A stretch of DNA of 64,000 nt from NCBI RefSeq assembly GCF_026241095.1, contig NZ_JAPFGB010000031.1, forward strand, positions 1-64,000, read 5' to 3'. Below, in pieces: positions 9,916 through 17,967 of this stretch (within the stretch, counting starts at the first letter, position 1; every line of letters starts with the position of its first letter). Made by a program: the position numbers and the translations under genes. This stretch comes from Saccharopolyspora sp. NFXS83 (GTDB taxonomy: Bacteria; Actinomycetota; Actinomycetes; Mycobacteriales; Pseudonocardiaceae). The notes beneath the pieces are model-generated. The model did not search any database. It was given only the letters and a program-made list of their open reading frames with translations, and was not told where the DNA came from.

Positions 9916-10588
9916 TCAGGCGCCGTCCTGGTCGGAGTCTGCGGAGAGCACGGTCGAAGCGAGGTGGCCGTCGCCGTCGGGGACGACCTTGAGCAGCATG
10001 GTGTCCTCGAAGATCGTGTCGCCGTCGTCGAAGGTGTCCCGCCCGGTGTGCGCGGCGTAGGGCTGCCGGGCGAACACCGCCGAGTTGGTCCTGATCACCC
10101 CCACCGGGCTGTCCGCCGGGAGGCTGGTCGCCGCCGCCCGGCGGCGGTCCGGGCGGGGTGCCGCCGCCACCGGAGGACTGGTCCTCGGCGCCGGAGTACG
10201 GCCCGGCCGCGTCGCAGTGCCAGATCTCCACGACGGCGTTGGGAAGCGCCGCGCACGTCTCGCTGTCCTGCACCTTCAGCGCGAGTCGCAGCCGCGCTCC
10301 CTGCCGGTCCTCGCGGATGTCGCTGCGGACCTTGTCCGCGTCGAAGTAGTACGGGCCTTGCGTGGTGTCGGGGGTGAGCGCGCAGGTGCTGGTCCCGGCG
10401 AACAGGTCCGCGGCGTCGGCGGCGGTCTGCGGCGTGACCGAGGCGCTCTCCCCGGTGGAAGTGGTGACGGTGGTGCTGCCGCCCGCCTGCGATCCGCACG
10501 CGGCGAGCAACGTGCCCGACCCGACGGAACCGACGCCGGCGAACACCGAGCGCCGGCTCACTCGCTGACCTTCGTGGTGGTCTGACAT
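9916..10588 (-). pseudogene. Broken intradiol ring-cleavage dioxygenase-like lipoprotein
   Basis: The 5' part encodes a twin-arginine, lipobox export signal (SRRSVFAGV, then LLAACGS) and the start of an intradiol dioxygenase-like domain (TPDTTQGPYYFDADKVR, NAVVEIWHCDAAGPYSG). The 3' part of the family (FARQPYAAHTGRDTFDDGD, then DTMLLKVVPDGDGHL) is in a different frame, ending at 9916. Between them the 50-60 residues with the iron-ligand motif (typically GWYRGRTVHIH) are absent. The junction falls in a GC-rich Gly/Pro repeat near 10120-10170. Deletion plus frameshift is the simplest reading; an assembly error in that tract is possible. As it stands the enzyme cannot bind iron. Confidence 0.75.
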
Positions 10589-10694
10589 GCCGCCCTCTCC
10601 CGCAGTCTCGTTCTGGGAACGGGACCGAAGTGAGAGCCGCAACGTGCGAGGAACCTGAACGCCCGCTGCGAGATCCGCGTGCGCGGGCCGCCGA

Positions 10695-13600
10695 TCACGC
10701 GGTGGCGGGACCGTCCGGCACGTCGTCGGACGAGGTCTCCTCGACCGGAGCGTCGGCCACCGGGACCGCGGGAGCCGGCTCCTCCTGGGCCGAGGTCGCC
10801 GCCGCGTCCGCGGGAACCTCGCCGTCGACGACCGCTTCCGGTGCGGGGCCTTCCCCGGAGGGCTTGCCCTTCGACCCGCGCAGCCGCTGCGAGATGACCG
10901 TGGTGATGCCGTCGCCGCGCATGCTCACGCCGTAGAGCGCGTCGGCGATCTCCATCGTCGGCTTCTGGTGCGTGATGATCAACAGCTGCGAGGTGCTGCG
11001 CAGCTGGTCGAGCAGGATGATCAGCCGCCGCAGGTTGGTGTCGTCGAGCGCGGCCTCCACCTCGTCGAGCACGTAGAACGGCGACGGCCGCGCCCGGAAG
11101 ATCGACACGAGCATGGCGACGGCGGTCAGCGACTTCTCCCCGCCGGACAGCAGCGACAGGCGCTTGACCTTCTTGCCGGGCGGTCGCGCCTCCACCTCGA
11201 TGCCGGTGGTGAGCATGTCGTCCGGGTCGGTGAGCACCAGGCGGCCGTCACCGCCGGGGAACAGGACCGAGAAGACCTTCTCGAATTCGGCGGCCACGTC
11301 GTGGAAAGCGGACTGGAAGACCTCCAGGATCTTCTCGTCGACCTCCTTCACGACGTCCAGCAGGTCGCGCCGGGTGGACTTGATGTCCTCCAGCTGCGTG
11401 GACAGGAACCGGTAGCGCTCCTCCAGCGCCGCGTACTCCTCCAGCGCCAGCGGGTTGACCTTGCCCAGCAGCGACAGGTCCTTCTCGGCGCGCTTGGCGC
11501 GGCGTTCCTGGGTGCCGCGGTCGTAGGGCACCGAGGGCGGCGTGGTGACGTCCTCGCCGCGTTCCTTCGCAGCCTCGTACTCGGCGACTTCGGCGGGGCT
11601 CGGCGGGACGGGCACGGTCGGGCCGTACTCCTCGGCGAGGTCGTCGAGGCCGATCCCGAAATCTTCGATGATCTTCGATTCGAGCTGTTCGATGCGCAGC
11701 CGCTGCTCGGCGCGCACCACTTCGTCCCGGTGCACCGCGTCGGTGAGCTTCTCCAGCTCGCCGCTGAGTTCCCGCACCCGCGCGCGCACGGCGCCGAGCG
11801 CCTGCTCGTGCTCGCTCTGCAGCGCCTGGGCGGTGTCGCGTTCCTCGGTGGCCGCGCGCAGCGAGGTCGCGATCCGCTCCAGGGCGGTCTCGGCGCCGTC
11901 GATCACGGCTTTCGCGACGCGCGCGCCGCGTTCCCTGGCCTGGCGGGCCGCTTCCGCGCGGGCGCGGGCCTCGCGTTCCTGGCGGGCGGCGCGGCGCAGC
12001 TGGTCGGCGCGGCCCTGCACGGCTCGGGCGCGTTCCTCGGCGGTGCGCTGGCCGAGGCGGGCGTCCATCTCCTCCTGGCGCAGCGTGCCGAGTTCGCCGC
12101 CGAGCCGGTCGCGCAGCTCGGTGTCCGGTTCGGCCTGCTCCTCTTGCTCGGTCTTGACGGCGGCGAGCCGCTCCTCCAGTTCCGCCAGCGAGGACAGCGC
12201 CTGCTCGCGGGACTGCTCGACCTTCGCGCGCTGCTGGCGCACCCGCTCCACTTCGGCGGTCGCCGACTGGGCGGCTTTGCGCAGGCTGGAGACTCGTTCG
12301 GAGCTGCGGGCCGCGGCGACCTTGGCCTCGTTGATCTGCTCCTGCACGACGCGGACCTCGTCGCGGCGGGCCTGTTCCTCGGCGCGGGCTCCTTCGAGCG
12401 CGGCGGAGTGCTGTTCCAGGCGGCGTCCGGCGGCTGCGTGCTCCTGCTCGGCTTCGGCGACCGCGGCCTGCACCTCGATGACGCTCTGGCCGTCGTCGGA
12501 GCCCCCGGTCGCCCAGTTCCCGCCGAGCACGTCGCCGTCGCGCGTCACGGCCCGCACCTCGGGGTGCGCGCGCACGACCGCGCGGGCGGCGGGGAGGTCG
12601 TCGACGACCGCCATCCGGTCCAGCGCGGTGGTCACCGCGGCCCGCAGCCCGTCCGGCGCGCGCACCAGGTCGGCAGCCCAGCGCGCCCCGTCCGGCAGCG
12701 ACGGCCAGCTCGACCGGTCCGCTTGCGCGGTGCCGCCGACCAGCACCCCGGCTTTGCCCGCCGCGTCGGTCTTGAGCAGTTCCAGCGCGCTGACCGCGTC
12801 GTCGACACCGGTGACCGCCACCGCGTCGGCGACGGCACCGAGCGCCGCGGCCAGCGCGGCCTCCGCCCCGGCGTCCACGGTCAGCAGCGCGGCGACCGAT
12901 CCGAGCAGCCCCGGCACCTTGTCGCCCGCGGCCAGCAGCGCACCGGCGCCGTCCTTGCGGTTGAGGCCCATGGACAGCGCTTCGACGCGAGCCTGCCAGG
13001 ACGCGATCTCGCGTTCCGCGGTCCGCTCGGCCTTGACCAGCTCCTCGACTCGGGAGCGGGCGGCGTCCCTGGCCGCGGCGGCGTTGGCCTGGCGGTCGTG
13101 CAGGCCGGCGTCGTCGGATTCCTGCCCGCCGCTTTCCGCTTCGGCGTCGGCGAACGCGGATTCGGCGACCTCGGCGCGCTCCTGCGATTCGGCCAGCGAC
13201 GCCGACAGCCGCTCCAGCTCGTCGGACGTGGCGCCCGCCTTGCTGCGCATCGACTCGACCTGGCCGGACAGCCGTGCGACGCCCTCGCGCCGGTCGGCGA
13301 TGGCGCGGACCGCGGCCATGTGCTCGCGTTCGGCCTCTTTGAGCTGCGACTCCAGCTCAGAACGCCGCCGCACCACGTCGCCGAGGGTCTCGCGGGCGCG
13401 TTCGACCTCTTCGCGCAGCTCGATCTCCTGCTCGGCGGCCTCTTCCGCTTCGGCGTCGAGCTGCTCGGGGTCGCGCCCGCTGCGCTGCTCGATGTTCTGC
13501 GCGGTGAGGTGCTTGTGCCGCTCGGCGGCGAGTCGCAGCGTGCCGTGCAGCCGTTCTTCCAACGCGGACAGGCGGTACCAGGTGTCCTGCGCGCGGTTGA

Positions 13601-14447
13601 GGCGCGGCGCGTCGGCGGCGACCTTCTCCTCCAGCCCCTTCTCCTCGGACTGGGCGAACTGCAGGCCGCGCTCGACCTCGGCGCGCTTGGTCTTGGCCTC
13701 TTCCTGGTCGGCCTGGTCGCGGGCCAGTTCGGCGCGGGAGGACAGCAGGTCGTCGGCGATCAGCCGCAGCCGCGCGTCCCGCAGGTCGGCCTGCACCGTC
13801 TGCGCCTTGCGCGCGATCTCGGCCTGCTTGCCGAGCGGCTTGAGCTGGCGGCGCAGTTCGCCGGTGAGGTCGGTCAACCGGGTCAGGTTGGCCTGCATCG
13901 CGTCGAGCTTGCGCAGCGCCTTTTCCTTGCGCTTGCGGTGCTTGAGCACGCCCGCGGCCTCTTCGACGAGCCTGCGGTGCTCGTCGGGTTTGGCCTGCAG
14001 GATCGACGCGAGCTGGCCCTGGCCGACGATGACGTGCATCTCGCGGCCGATGCCGGAGTCCGACAGCAGTTCCTGCACGTCCATCAGGCGGCAGCCGTTG
14101 CCGTTGATCTCGTACTCGCTGGCGCCGTCGCGGTACATCCGGCGGGTGATCGAGACTTCGGTGTACTCGATGGGCAGCGCGCCGTCGGCGTTGTCGATGG
14201 TGAGCGTGACCTCGGCGCGGCCCAGCGGGGCGCGGCCGGAGGTGCCGGCGAAGATGACGTCCTCCATCTTGCCGCCGCGCAGGTCCTTGGCCCCCTGCTC
14301 ACCCATCACCCAGCGCAGCGCGTCGAGCACGTTGGACTTGCCGGAGCCGTTGGGCCCGACCACGCAGGTGATGCCGGGTTCGAAGCGCAGCGTGGTGGCC
14401 GAGGCGAAGGATTTGAACCCTTTGAGCGTCAGGCTCTTCAAGTGCAC
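10695..14447 (-). CDS. smc: Chromosome segregation protein SMC
   Basis: Condensin core ATPase that compacts and segregates the chromosome with ScpA/ScpB. 1250 residues: N-terminal Walker A GPNGSGKSN (31-39), long coiled coil, hinge around 500-650, second coiled coil, and C-terminal ABC signature LLSGGEKSL with Walker B YVLDEVEAALDD. A disordered acidic/Ala-rich tail of about 70 residues (PSGEGPAPEAVVDGEVP...) extends beyond the usual end. The start is GTG with GGAAAGG upstream. It is followed upstream by acyP and preceded downstream by ftsY, the standard actinobacterial order. Confidence 0.97.
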   Translation of the reverse strand: MHLKSLTLKGFKSFASATTLRFEPGITCVVGPNGSGKSNVLDALRWVMGEQGAKDLRGGKMEDVIFAGTSGRAPLGRAEVTLTIDNADGALPIEYTEVSITRRMYRDGASEYEINGNGCRLMDVQELLSDSGIGREMHVIVGQGQLASILQAKPDEHRRLVEEAAGVLKHRKRKEKALRKLDAMQANLTRLTDLTGELRRQLKPLGKQAEIARKAQTVQADLRDARLRLIADDLLSSRAELARDQADQEEAKTKRAEVERGLQFAQSEEKGLEEKVAADAPRLNRAQDTWYRLSALEERLHGTLRLAAERHKHLTAQNIEQRSGRDPEQLDAEAEEAAEQEIELREEVERARETLGDVVRRRSELESQLKEAEREHMAAVRAIADRREGVARLSGQVESMRSKAGATSDELERLSASLAESQERAEVAESAFADAEAESGGQESDDAGLHDRQANAAAARDAARSRVEELVKAERTAEREIASWQARVEALSMGLNRKDGAGALLAAGDKVPGLLGSVAALLTVDAGAEAALAAALGAVADAVAVTGVDDAVSALELLKTDAAGKAGVLVGGTAQADRSSWPSLPDGARWAADLVRAPDGLRAAVTTALDRMAVVDDLPAARAVVRAHPEVRAVTRDGDVLGGNWATGGSDDGQSVIEVQAAVAEAEQEHAAAGRRLEQHSAALEGARAEEQARRDEVRVVQEQINEAKVAAARSSERVSSLRKAAQSATAEVERVRQQRAKVEQSREQALSSLAELEERLAAVKTEQEEQAEPDTELRDRLGGELGTLRQEEMDARLGQRTAEERARAVQGRADQLRRAARQEREARARAEAARQARERGARVAKAVIDGAETALERIATSLRAATEERDTAQALQSEHEQALGAVRARVRELSGELEKLTDAVHRDEVVRAEQRLRIEQLESKIIEDFGIGLDDLAEEYGPTVPVPPSPAEVAEYEAAKERGEDVTTPPSVPYDRGTQERRAKRAEKDLSLLGKVNPLALEEYAALEERYRFLSTQLEDIKSTRRDLLDVVKEVDEKILEVFQSAFHDVAAEFEKVFSVLFPGGDGRLVLTDPDDMLTTGIEVEARPPGKKVKRLSLLSGGEKSLTAVAMLVSIFRARPSPFYVLDEVEAALDDTNLRRLIILLDQLRSTSQLLIITHQKPTMEIADALYGVSMRGDGITTVISQRLRGSKGKPSGEGPAPEAVVDGEVPADAAATSAQEEPAPAVPVADAPVEETSSDDVPDGPATA

Positions 14448-14561
14448 GGCTGCGATCGACCTTTCCGCGAGTGCTGCCTGCGTGCGGCGTTCGGCAGAGC
14501 GTACCCGCCGCGATGTTCACCACCTCGCAGAACCGCGCCGGGATCGTTCCCGCGGGCCCGC

Positions 14562-14906
14562 TCAGCGCTCGACGAAACCCGTGCGGTCGCCTTTGGGGGC
14601 CGACCACTGCTCGGCGACGTGATCGACCTGGCCGGGGGTGTCGGTGGAGCGAAGCGCGGCGAGGAGCCGTTCGCAGGCGGCGCGGGGACCTTCGGCGACG
14701 ACTTCGACGCGGCGGGCGGGCAGGTTCGTGGCGCTGCCGACCAGGCCGAGTTCCAAAGCGCGCGCCCGGGTCCACCAGCGGAAACCGACGCCCTGCACTT
14801 GCCCGTGCACCCAGGCGGTCAGGCGGGTCTGCTCGGTGTTCGCGGAGTCGGCCGGGTTCGCGGAGTCGGCGGGGCCGGTGTCGTCGGTGTCGCTCACACC
14901 TCGCAT
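14562..14906 (-). CDS. acyP: Acylphosphatase
   Basis: Small cytoplasmic hydrolase of acyl phosphates. The core (about 27-114) has the catalytic arginine and asparagine: HGQVQGVGFRWW and LGLVGSATNLP (family has GxVxNxxDG; here the segment reads VGSATNLPARRVEV). The N-terminal 26 residues are a non-conserved acidic extension containing a doubled ADSAN word. An alternative GTG start is three codons in. It lies directly upstream of smc, as in mycobacteria. Confidence 0.9.
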   Translation of the reverse strand: MRGVSDTDDTGPADSANPADSANTEQTRLTAWVHGQVQGVGFRWWTRARALELGLVGSATNLPARRVEVVAEGPRAACERLLAALRSTDTPGQVDHVAEQWSAPKGDRTGFVER

Positions 14907-15196
14907 GATGCCCGCCGACGGGCCCGCGTTCGCGACGCACCCCGCACGCTCCGCGACCGCACATCACTCGAAGGTGTCTGAACCGGAGGCTTTCCCGGGG
15001 AATCACCAGCGCACGCAGTGGATCACCGCCGCGGAGCGCGGCACCCGGGCCGAACGGGCCTTGCCAGAGCGGCTACCGTGTCGCGAGATCCACGCGCTAC
15101 GTCCGGAACGTCGACTTCGGTCCGAACCGGGCGCCGCCGGTATCAGCGGAACGGGTTCGCCGGCCCGTTCCGTCGGGACTGAACGAGTGGGACACG

Positions 15197-15880
15197 ATGG
15201 ACCCTTTAGCACCTGAACCTGCTGCGGAGTCCGGGGATTCGCCCGGAACGCGGCCACGCCGACTGGCCCTATGGGCGACCACCGGAGTGGTCGTGGCGAC
15301 GGGATTCGCCGCTTCGGCGGCGGTCATCGTCGGTGACCAGCAGCGCCACGACTCGGCCGAGGAGTACCCCGCGGTCTCGCCGAGCGCGACCACGCTGATG
15401 ACGACGACGGGCTATCCGGGGGTGCCGCGGCCGGTCGGGCCGCCGCAGCTGCTGCCGCCTCCCCCGCCGCCGGGCACGACATCACCGGTGGACATCGCCT
15501 CGACCGAACCGGACGAGACCAGCGACTCCGTCGTGCTCCCGCCGCCGGGCGACGATTCGTCGGCACCGGCACCGCCGCGTCCGACCGGGCCGCCGGACAC
15601 CGGAACTCCCGCTCCGCCGCCACCTCCGCCGCCACCGCCGACGACGGAGCCGCCGACGAGCCCGCCGACCACGAGCCCGCCGGAGCCCACCACCCCGCCG
15701 GACACGACGTCACCGCCTCCGACGGAGACGACGTCGGGCGGTTCCGGCTCGCCGTCCGCCTCGCGCACGGACGAGTCGGCGCCGCCGCAGCGCTCCAGCG
15801 CGGAGTCCACCACCGCGTCGGCGACGTCGGCCCCCTCGTCGGAGGCGTCCGAGCCGCCGAGTTCGTCCGGAACGCGCTGA
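15197..15880 (+). CDS. Membrane-anchored Pro/Thr/Ser-rich protein
   Basis: 227 residues. A short cytoplasmic start with RPRR is followed by one hydrophobic helix (about 23-46, ALWATTGVVVATGFAASAAV) and then about 180 residues of Pro, Thr and Ser including a run of ten prolines. There is no globular domain. The layout (inside-out single-pass anchor with a long extended tail) suits a spacer crossing the peptidoglycan layer. No family recognised. Ribosome site weak. It stands alone at the left edge of the accessory block. Confidence 0.7.
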   Translation: MDPLAPEPAAESGDSPGTRPRRLALWATTGVVVATGFAASAAVIVGDQQRHDSAEEYPAVSPSATTLMTTTGYPGVPRPVGPPQLLPPPPPPGTTSPVDIASTEPDETSDSVVLPPPGDDSSAPAPPRPTGPPDTGTPAPPPPPPPPPTTEPPTSPPTTSPPEPTTPPDTTSPPPTETTSGGSGSPSASRTDESAPPQRSSAESTTASATSAPSSEASEPPSSSGTR

Positions 15881-16004
15881 TCGTCACGGTCCGCATCCGT
15901 TCGGACCGCGACGATGCACCGATCGCCCACTGCAGGTGATCAAACGGCGCATTCCCGCATCCGGCGGCGGAAGTCACCCGCGGCGCCGTGCTAATACAAG
16001 TCCC

Positions 16005-16100
16005 ATGTCCCCGAGCACGCCGTACCCGAGGAGCCCGTTGCGCCGCCTGCCGAGTTCGGCGGTGCGCACGCACGATCTGACCTTGAGGCACGAACGATGA
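16005..16100 (+). CDS. Possible 31-residue leader ORF
   Basis: ATG at 16005 opens a 31-codon frame, beginning MSPSTPYPRSP, whose TGA overlaps the ATG of the next gene by 4 nt. TAATAC at 15992-15997 would be a -10-like element 7 nt before the ATG, so the ORF could be translated from a leaderless transcript and couple translation to the downstream gene. Composition is basic and uninformative. Confidence 0.35.
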   Translation: MSPSTPYPRSPLRRLPSSAVRTHDLTLRHER

Positions 16101-17008
16101 GCGAATCAGAGGTGAGCCCCGCGGGCGGTGGCAAGCGGGGCCGCAAGCAGTCGCGGCCCGACCCGGCCGACGGCCCGGTCGCCGCGTTCGCCTATCGGCT
16201 GTGCGAGCTCAAGGAATCCGCGGGCGATCCGTCCTACGACCGGATGCGCGGCGACTTCGGCGCCGCCGCCTCGAAGTCGGCGCTGTCCTCGGCCGCGCGC
16301 GGCCAGGACCTGCCGTCGTGGGAGACGTCCTGGGAGTTCGTGCGGAGCCTGGCGGTGGGGGTGCTCGCCCAGGACCTCGAGACGGTCCGCCGGGAGTGGT
16401 TGCGGCGGTGGGAGCACGCCCGAGCGGCGGCCGAGCAGCCGCCCGCCCCCGCCCCGGAGGAGACCCCGGAGCAGCCCGAGGTGACGGTTCCCCCGGTGCG
16501 GCCGAGCGAGGAGCCCGATCCGGAGTCCGGCCCGGCCGGCGCGCGCCGCCGGGGCTGGATCCTGGCGGGCACCGGTCTCGCCGTCGTGCTGGTGGCGGTC
16601 GCGCTGAGCGCGTACCTGCTGTCCGGCCCGGAACGACCGATCCCCGGCGACGCGTCGCTGATGGTCCGCGAGACGGTGGTGGACGGCACCCCGATCCCCA
16701 CCGGGACGAGCTTCGTGAAGTCCTGGGACATCATGAACGTGGGCCGCGTCCCGTGGACCGGCCGCTACCTGGAGCAGACCGGCGAGCGGATCGGCGACGC
16801 CGAATGCACCGCACCGCAACGCGTGTGGATTCGCGACACCCCGCCGGGCGAACGGGTTCGAGTCACCGTTCCGGTGCTGGCGGGGGACAAGACCGGACAA
16901 TGCAAGATCGCGTGGAAGATGGTGGACGAGAACGGTGATCTGTTCTTCCCGGATCAGGCGTTGCGGCCCGTTTTCTTCGACATCGCGGTGACTCCGGCGT
17001 CGAACTGA
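16097..17008 (+). CDS. HTH-like N-terminus, membrane helix and extracellular NBR1-type Ig domain
   Basis: 303 residues. About 28-110 resembles the helical N-terminal domain of actinobacterial XRE-like membrane proteins (FAYRLCELKESAGDPSYDR...ALSSAARGQDLPSWE). A Pro/Glu-rich linker and one hydrophobic helix (about 155-175) follow. The outer part (about 185-303) matches the Ig-like 'next to BRCA1' central domain: TPIPTGTSFVKSWDIMN, VPWTGRYL, ERVRVTVPVLAG, CKIAWKMVDENGDLFFPDQ. Two cysteines in that part may form a disulfide. The function is unknown; the design suggests an envelope sensor or scaffold. It is followed by a strong terminator. Confidence 0.75.
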   Translation: MSESEVSPAGGGKRGRKQSRPDPADGPVAAFAYRLCELKESAGDPSYDRMRGDFGAAASKSALSSAARGQDLPSWETSWEFVRSLAVGVLAQDLETVRREWLRRWEHARAAAEQPPAPAPEETPEQPEVTVPPVRPSEEPDPESGPAGARRRGWILAGTGLAVVLVAVALSAYLLSGPERPIPGDASLMVRETVVDGTPIPTGTSFVKSWDIMNVGRVPWTGRYLEQTGERIGDAECTAPQRVWIRDTPPGERVRVTVPVLAGDKTGQCKIAWKMVDENGDLFFPDQALRPVFFDIAVTPASN

Positions 17009-17024
17009 TCGCGCAGTTCGGAGG

Positions 17025-17061
17025 GGGTGCCTTCGTTCACCTGTCGCGAACGAAGGCACCC
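17025..17061 (+). terminator. Hairpin terminator
   Basis: Perfect 13-bp stem GGGTGCCTTCGTT (17025-17037) and AACGAAGGCACCC (17049-17061) with an 11-nt loop, 16 nt after the stop of the NBR1-like gene. Confidence 0.85.
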
Positions 17062-17303
17062 GCCGTCCCTCTTCCCCAGGGGTTGATCTCCACGCCGACC
17101 CCCAGATCGGCATCGACTTCCCCTTCCCCGTGGTTCGAGTGATCGCCGCAGACATGCCAGGCGGACCTGACCCCCAGTGCGGCGATCGCTCCGGCACCTG
17201 CTGAGCGGCCCCCCAGTAGACCGCCCGCCGCTGCCGTGACGACTACGTTTCCAGGACTCGGCGGGCCCGCCAAGCGATCATTGGCTGGACCCGCCGATTT
17301 CAA
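17037..17303 (-). CDS. Doubtful small ORF
   Basis: An 88-codon minus-strand frame (TTG start) has a hydrophobic Gly/Ala stretch and then a Gly/His/Asp-rich tail ending INPWGRGTAGAFVRDR. Third-position GC is moderately high, but its end lies inside the terminator hairpin of the opposite gene and no family is recognised. The 17062-17346 interval otherwise holds nothing visible. Confidence 0.2.
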   Translation of the reverse strand: MKSAGPANDRLAGPPSPGNVVVTAAAGGLLGGRSAGAGAIAALGVRSAWHVCGDHSNHGEGEVDADLGVGVEINPWGRGTAGAFVRDR

Positions 17304-17346
17304 TGTCCACGCAGGTCAGCGAATTGACCAGGAGTCAAAGCAGGCC

Positions 17347-17967
17347 TCAAGCCGGGTCGCCGCGCACCAGCAGGTCGGCATGCGCGCGGGTGGGCGCGAC
17401 GACCTCCGCGTTGCGCTCGTCGCTGCGCAGCACCCACCGCCTCGCCTCGTCCCGCGAACGGCCGTACCGCTCGTGCCGCGCGATGAGCCGGGACAGGCGT
17501 TCGTCGTCGTCCGGCGCGAGGAACCACGATTCGTCGAGCAGTTCCCGGACCTGGTTCCACGGCGGCACGTCGAGCAGCAGATAATTGCCTTCGGTGATCA
17601 CCAGCGGCGTTTCCGGGTCGATCGCGATGGAGCCGGAATAGGATTCTTCGACTTCGCGGTGGAATTCGGGCGCGTACACCGTCTCCGAATCTTGTTCCCG
17701 GAGGCGCCGCAGCAGCGCCACGTATCCGGCCGCGTCGAAGGTGTCCGGCGCCCCTTTCCGGTCCCGGCGGCCGAGCCGCCGCAATTCGGCTTCGGCGAGG
17801 TGGAATCCGTCCATCGGCACCAGCACGGCCGCCGAGCCCAGTTCGGCGAGCAGCGCGTCGGCGACGGTGCCCTTGCCCGCGCCGGGCGCTCCGGTGATGC
17901 CGAGGATGCGCCGCGACCCGCCCTCGGCGAGGGCGCGGGCGCGGCGGACGAGTTCGTCGATGCTCAC
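17347..17967 (-). CDS. Nucleoside/sugar kinase of the PRK-uridine kinase family
   Basis: 206-residue cytoplasmic P-loop kinase. Walker A GAPGAGKGT is at about 26-34; then come MDGFHLAEAEL, DTFDAAGYV, PEFHREVEESYSG and the Walker B-like VITEGNYLLL. This pattern fits the phosphoribulokinase/uridine kinase superfamily, in particular the FrcK/YggC-type members linked with sugar uptake. GTG start overlapping the TGA of the sugar porter by 4 nt (GTGA), so the two form an operon. It probably phosphorylates the imported sugar, polyol or nucleoside; the substrate cannot be read from sequence. Confidence 0.85.
   Translation of the reverse strand: MSIDELVRRARALAEGGSRRILGITGAPGAGKGTVADALLAELGSAAVLVPMDGFHLAEAELRRLGRRDRKGAPDTFDAAGYVALLRRLREQDSETVYAPEFHREVEESYSGSIAIDPETPLVITEGNYLLLDVPPWNQVRELLDESWFLAPDDDERLSRLIARHERYGRSRDEARRWVLRSDERNAEVVAPTRAHADLLVRGDPA

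Noticed and set aside
10968-14981. A frame of over 1300 codons opposite smc
   Set aside because: It mirrors the smc codon pattern and has no recognisable domain; SMC motifs on the other strand are unambiguous.
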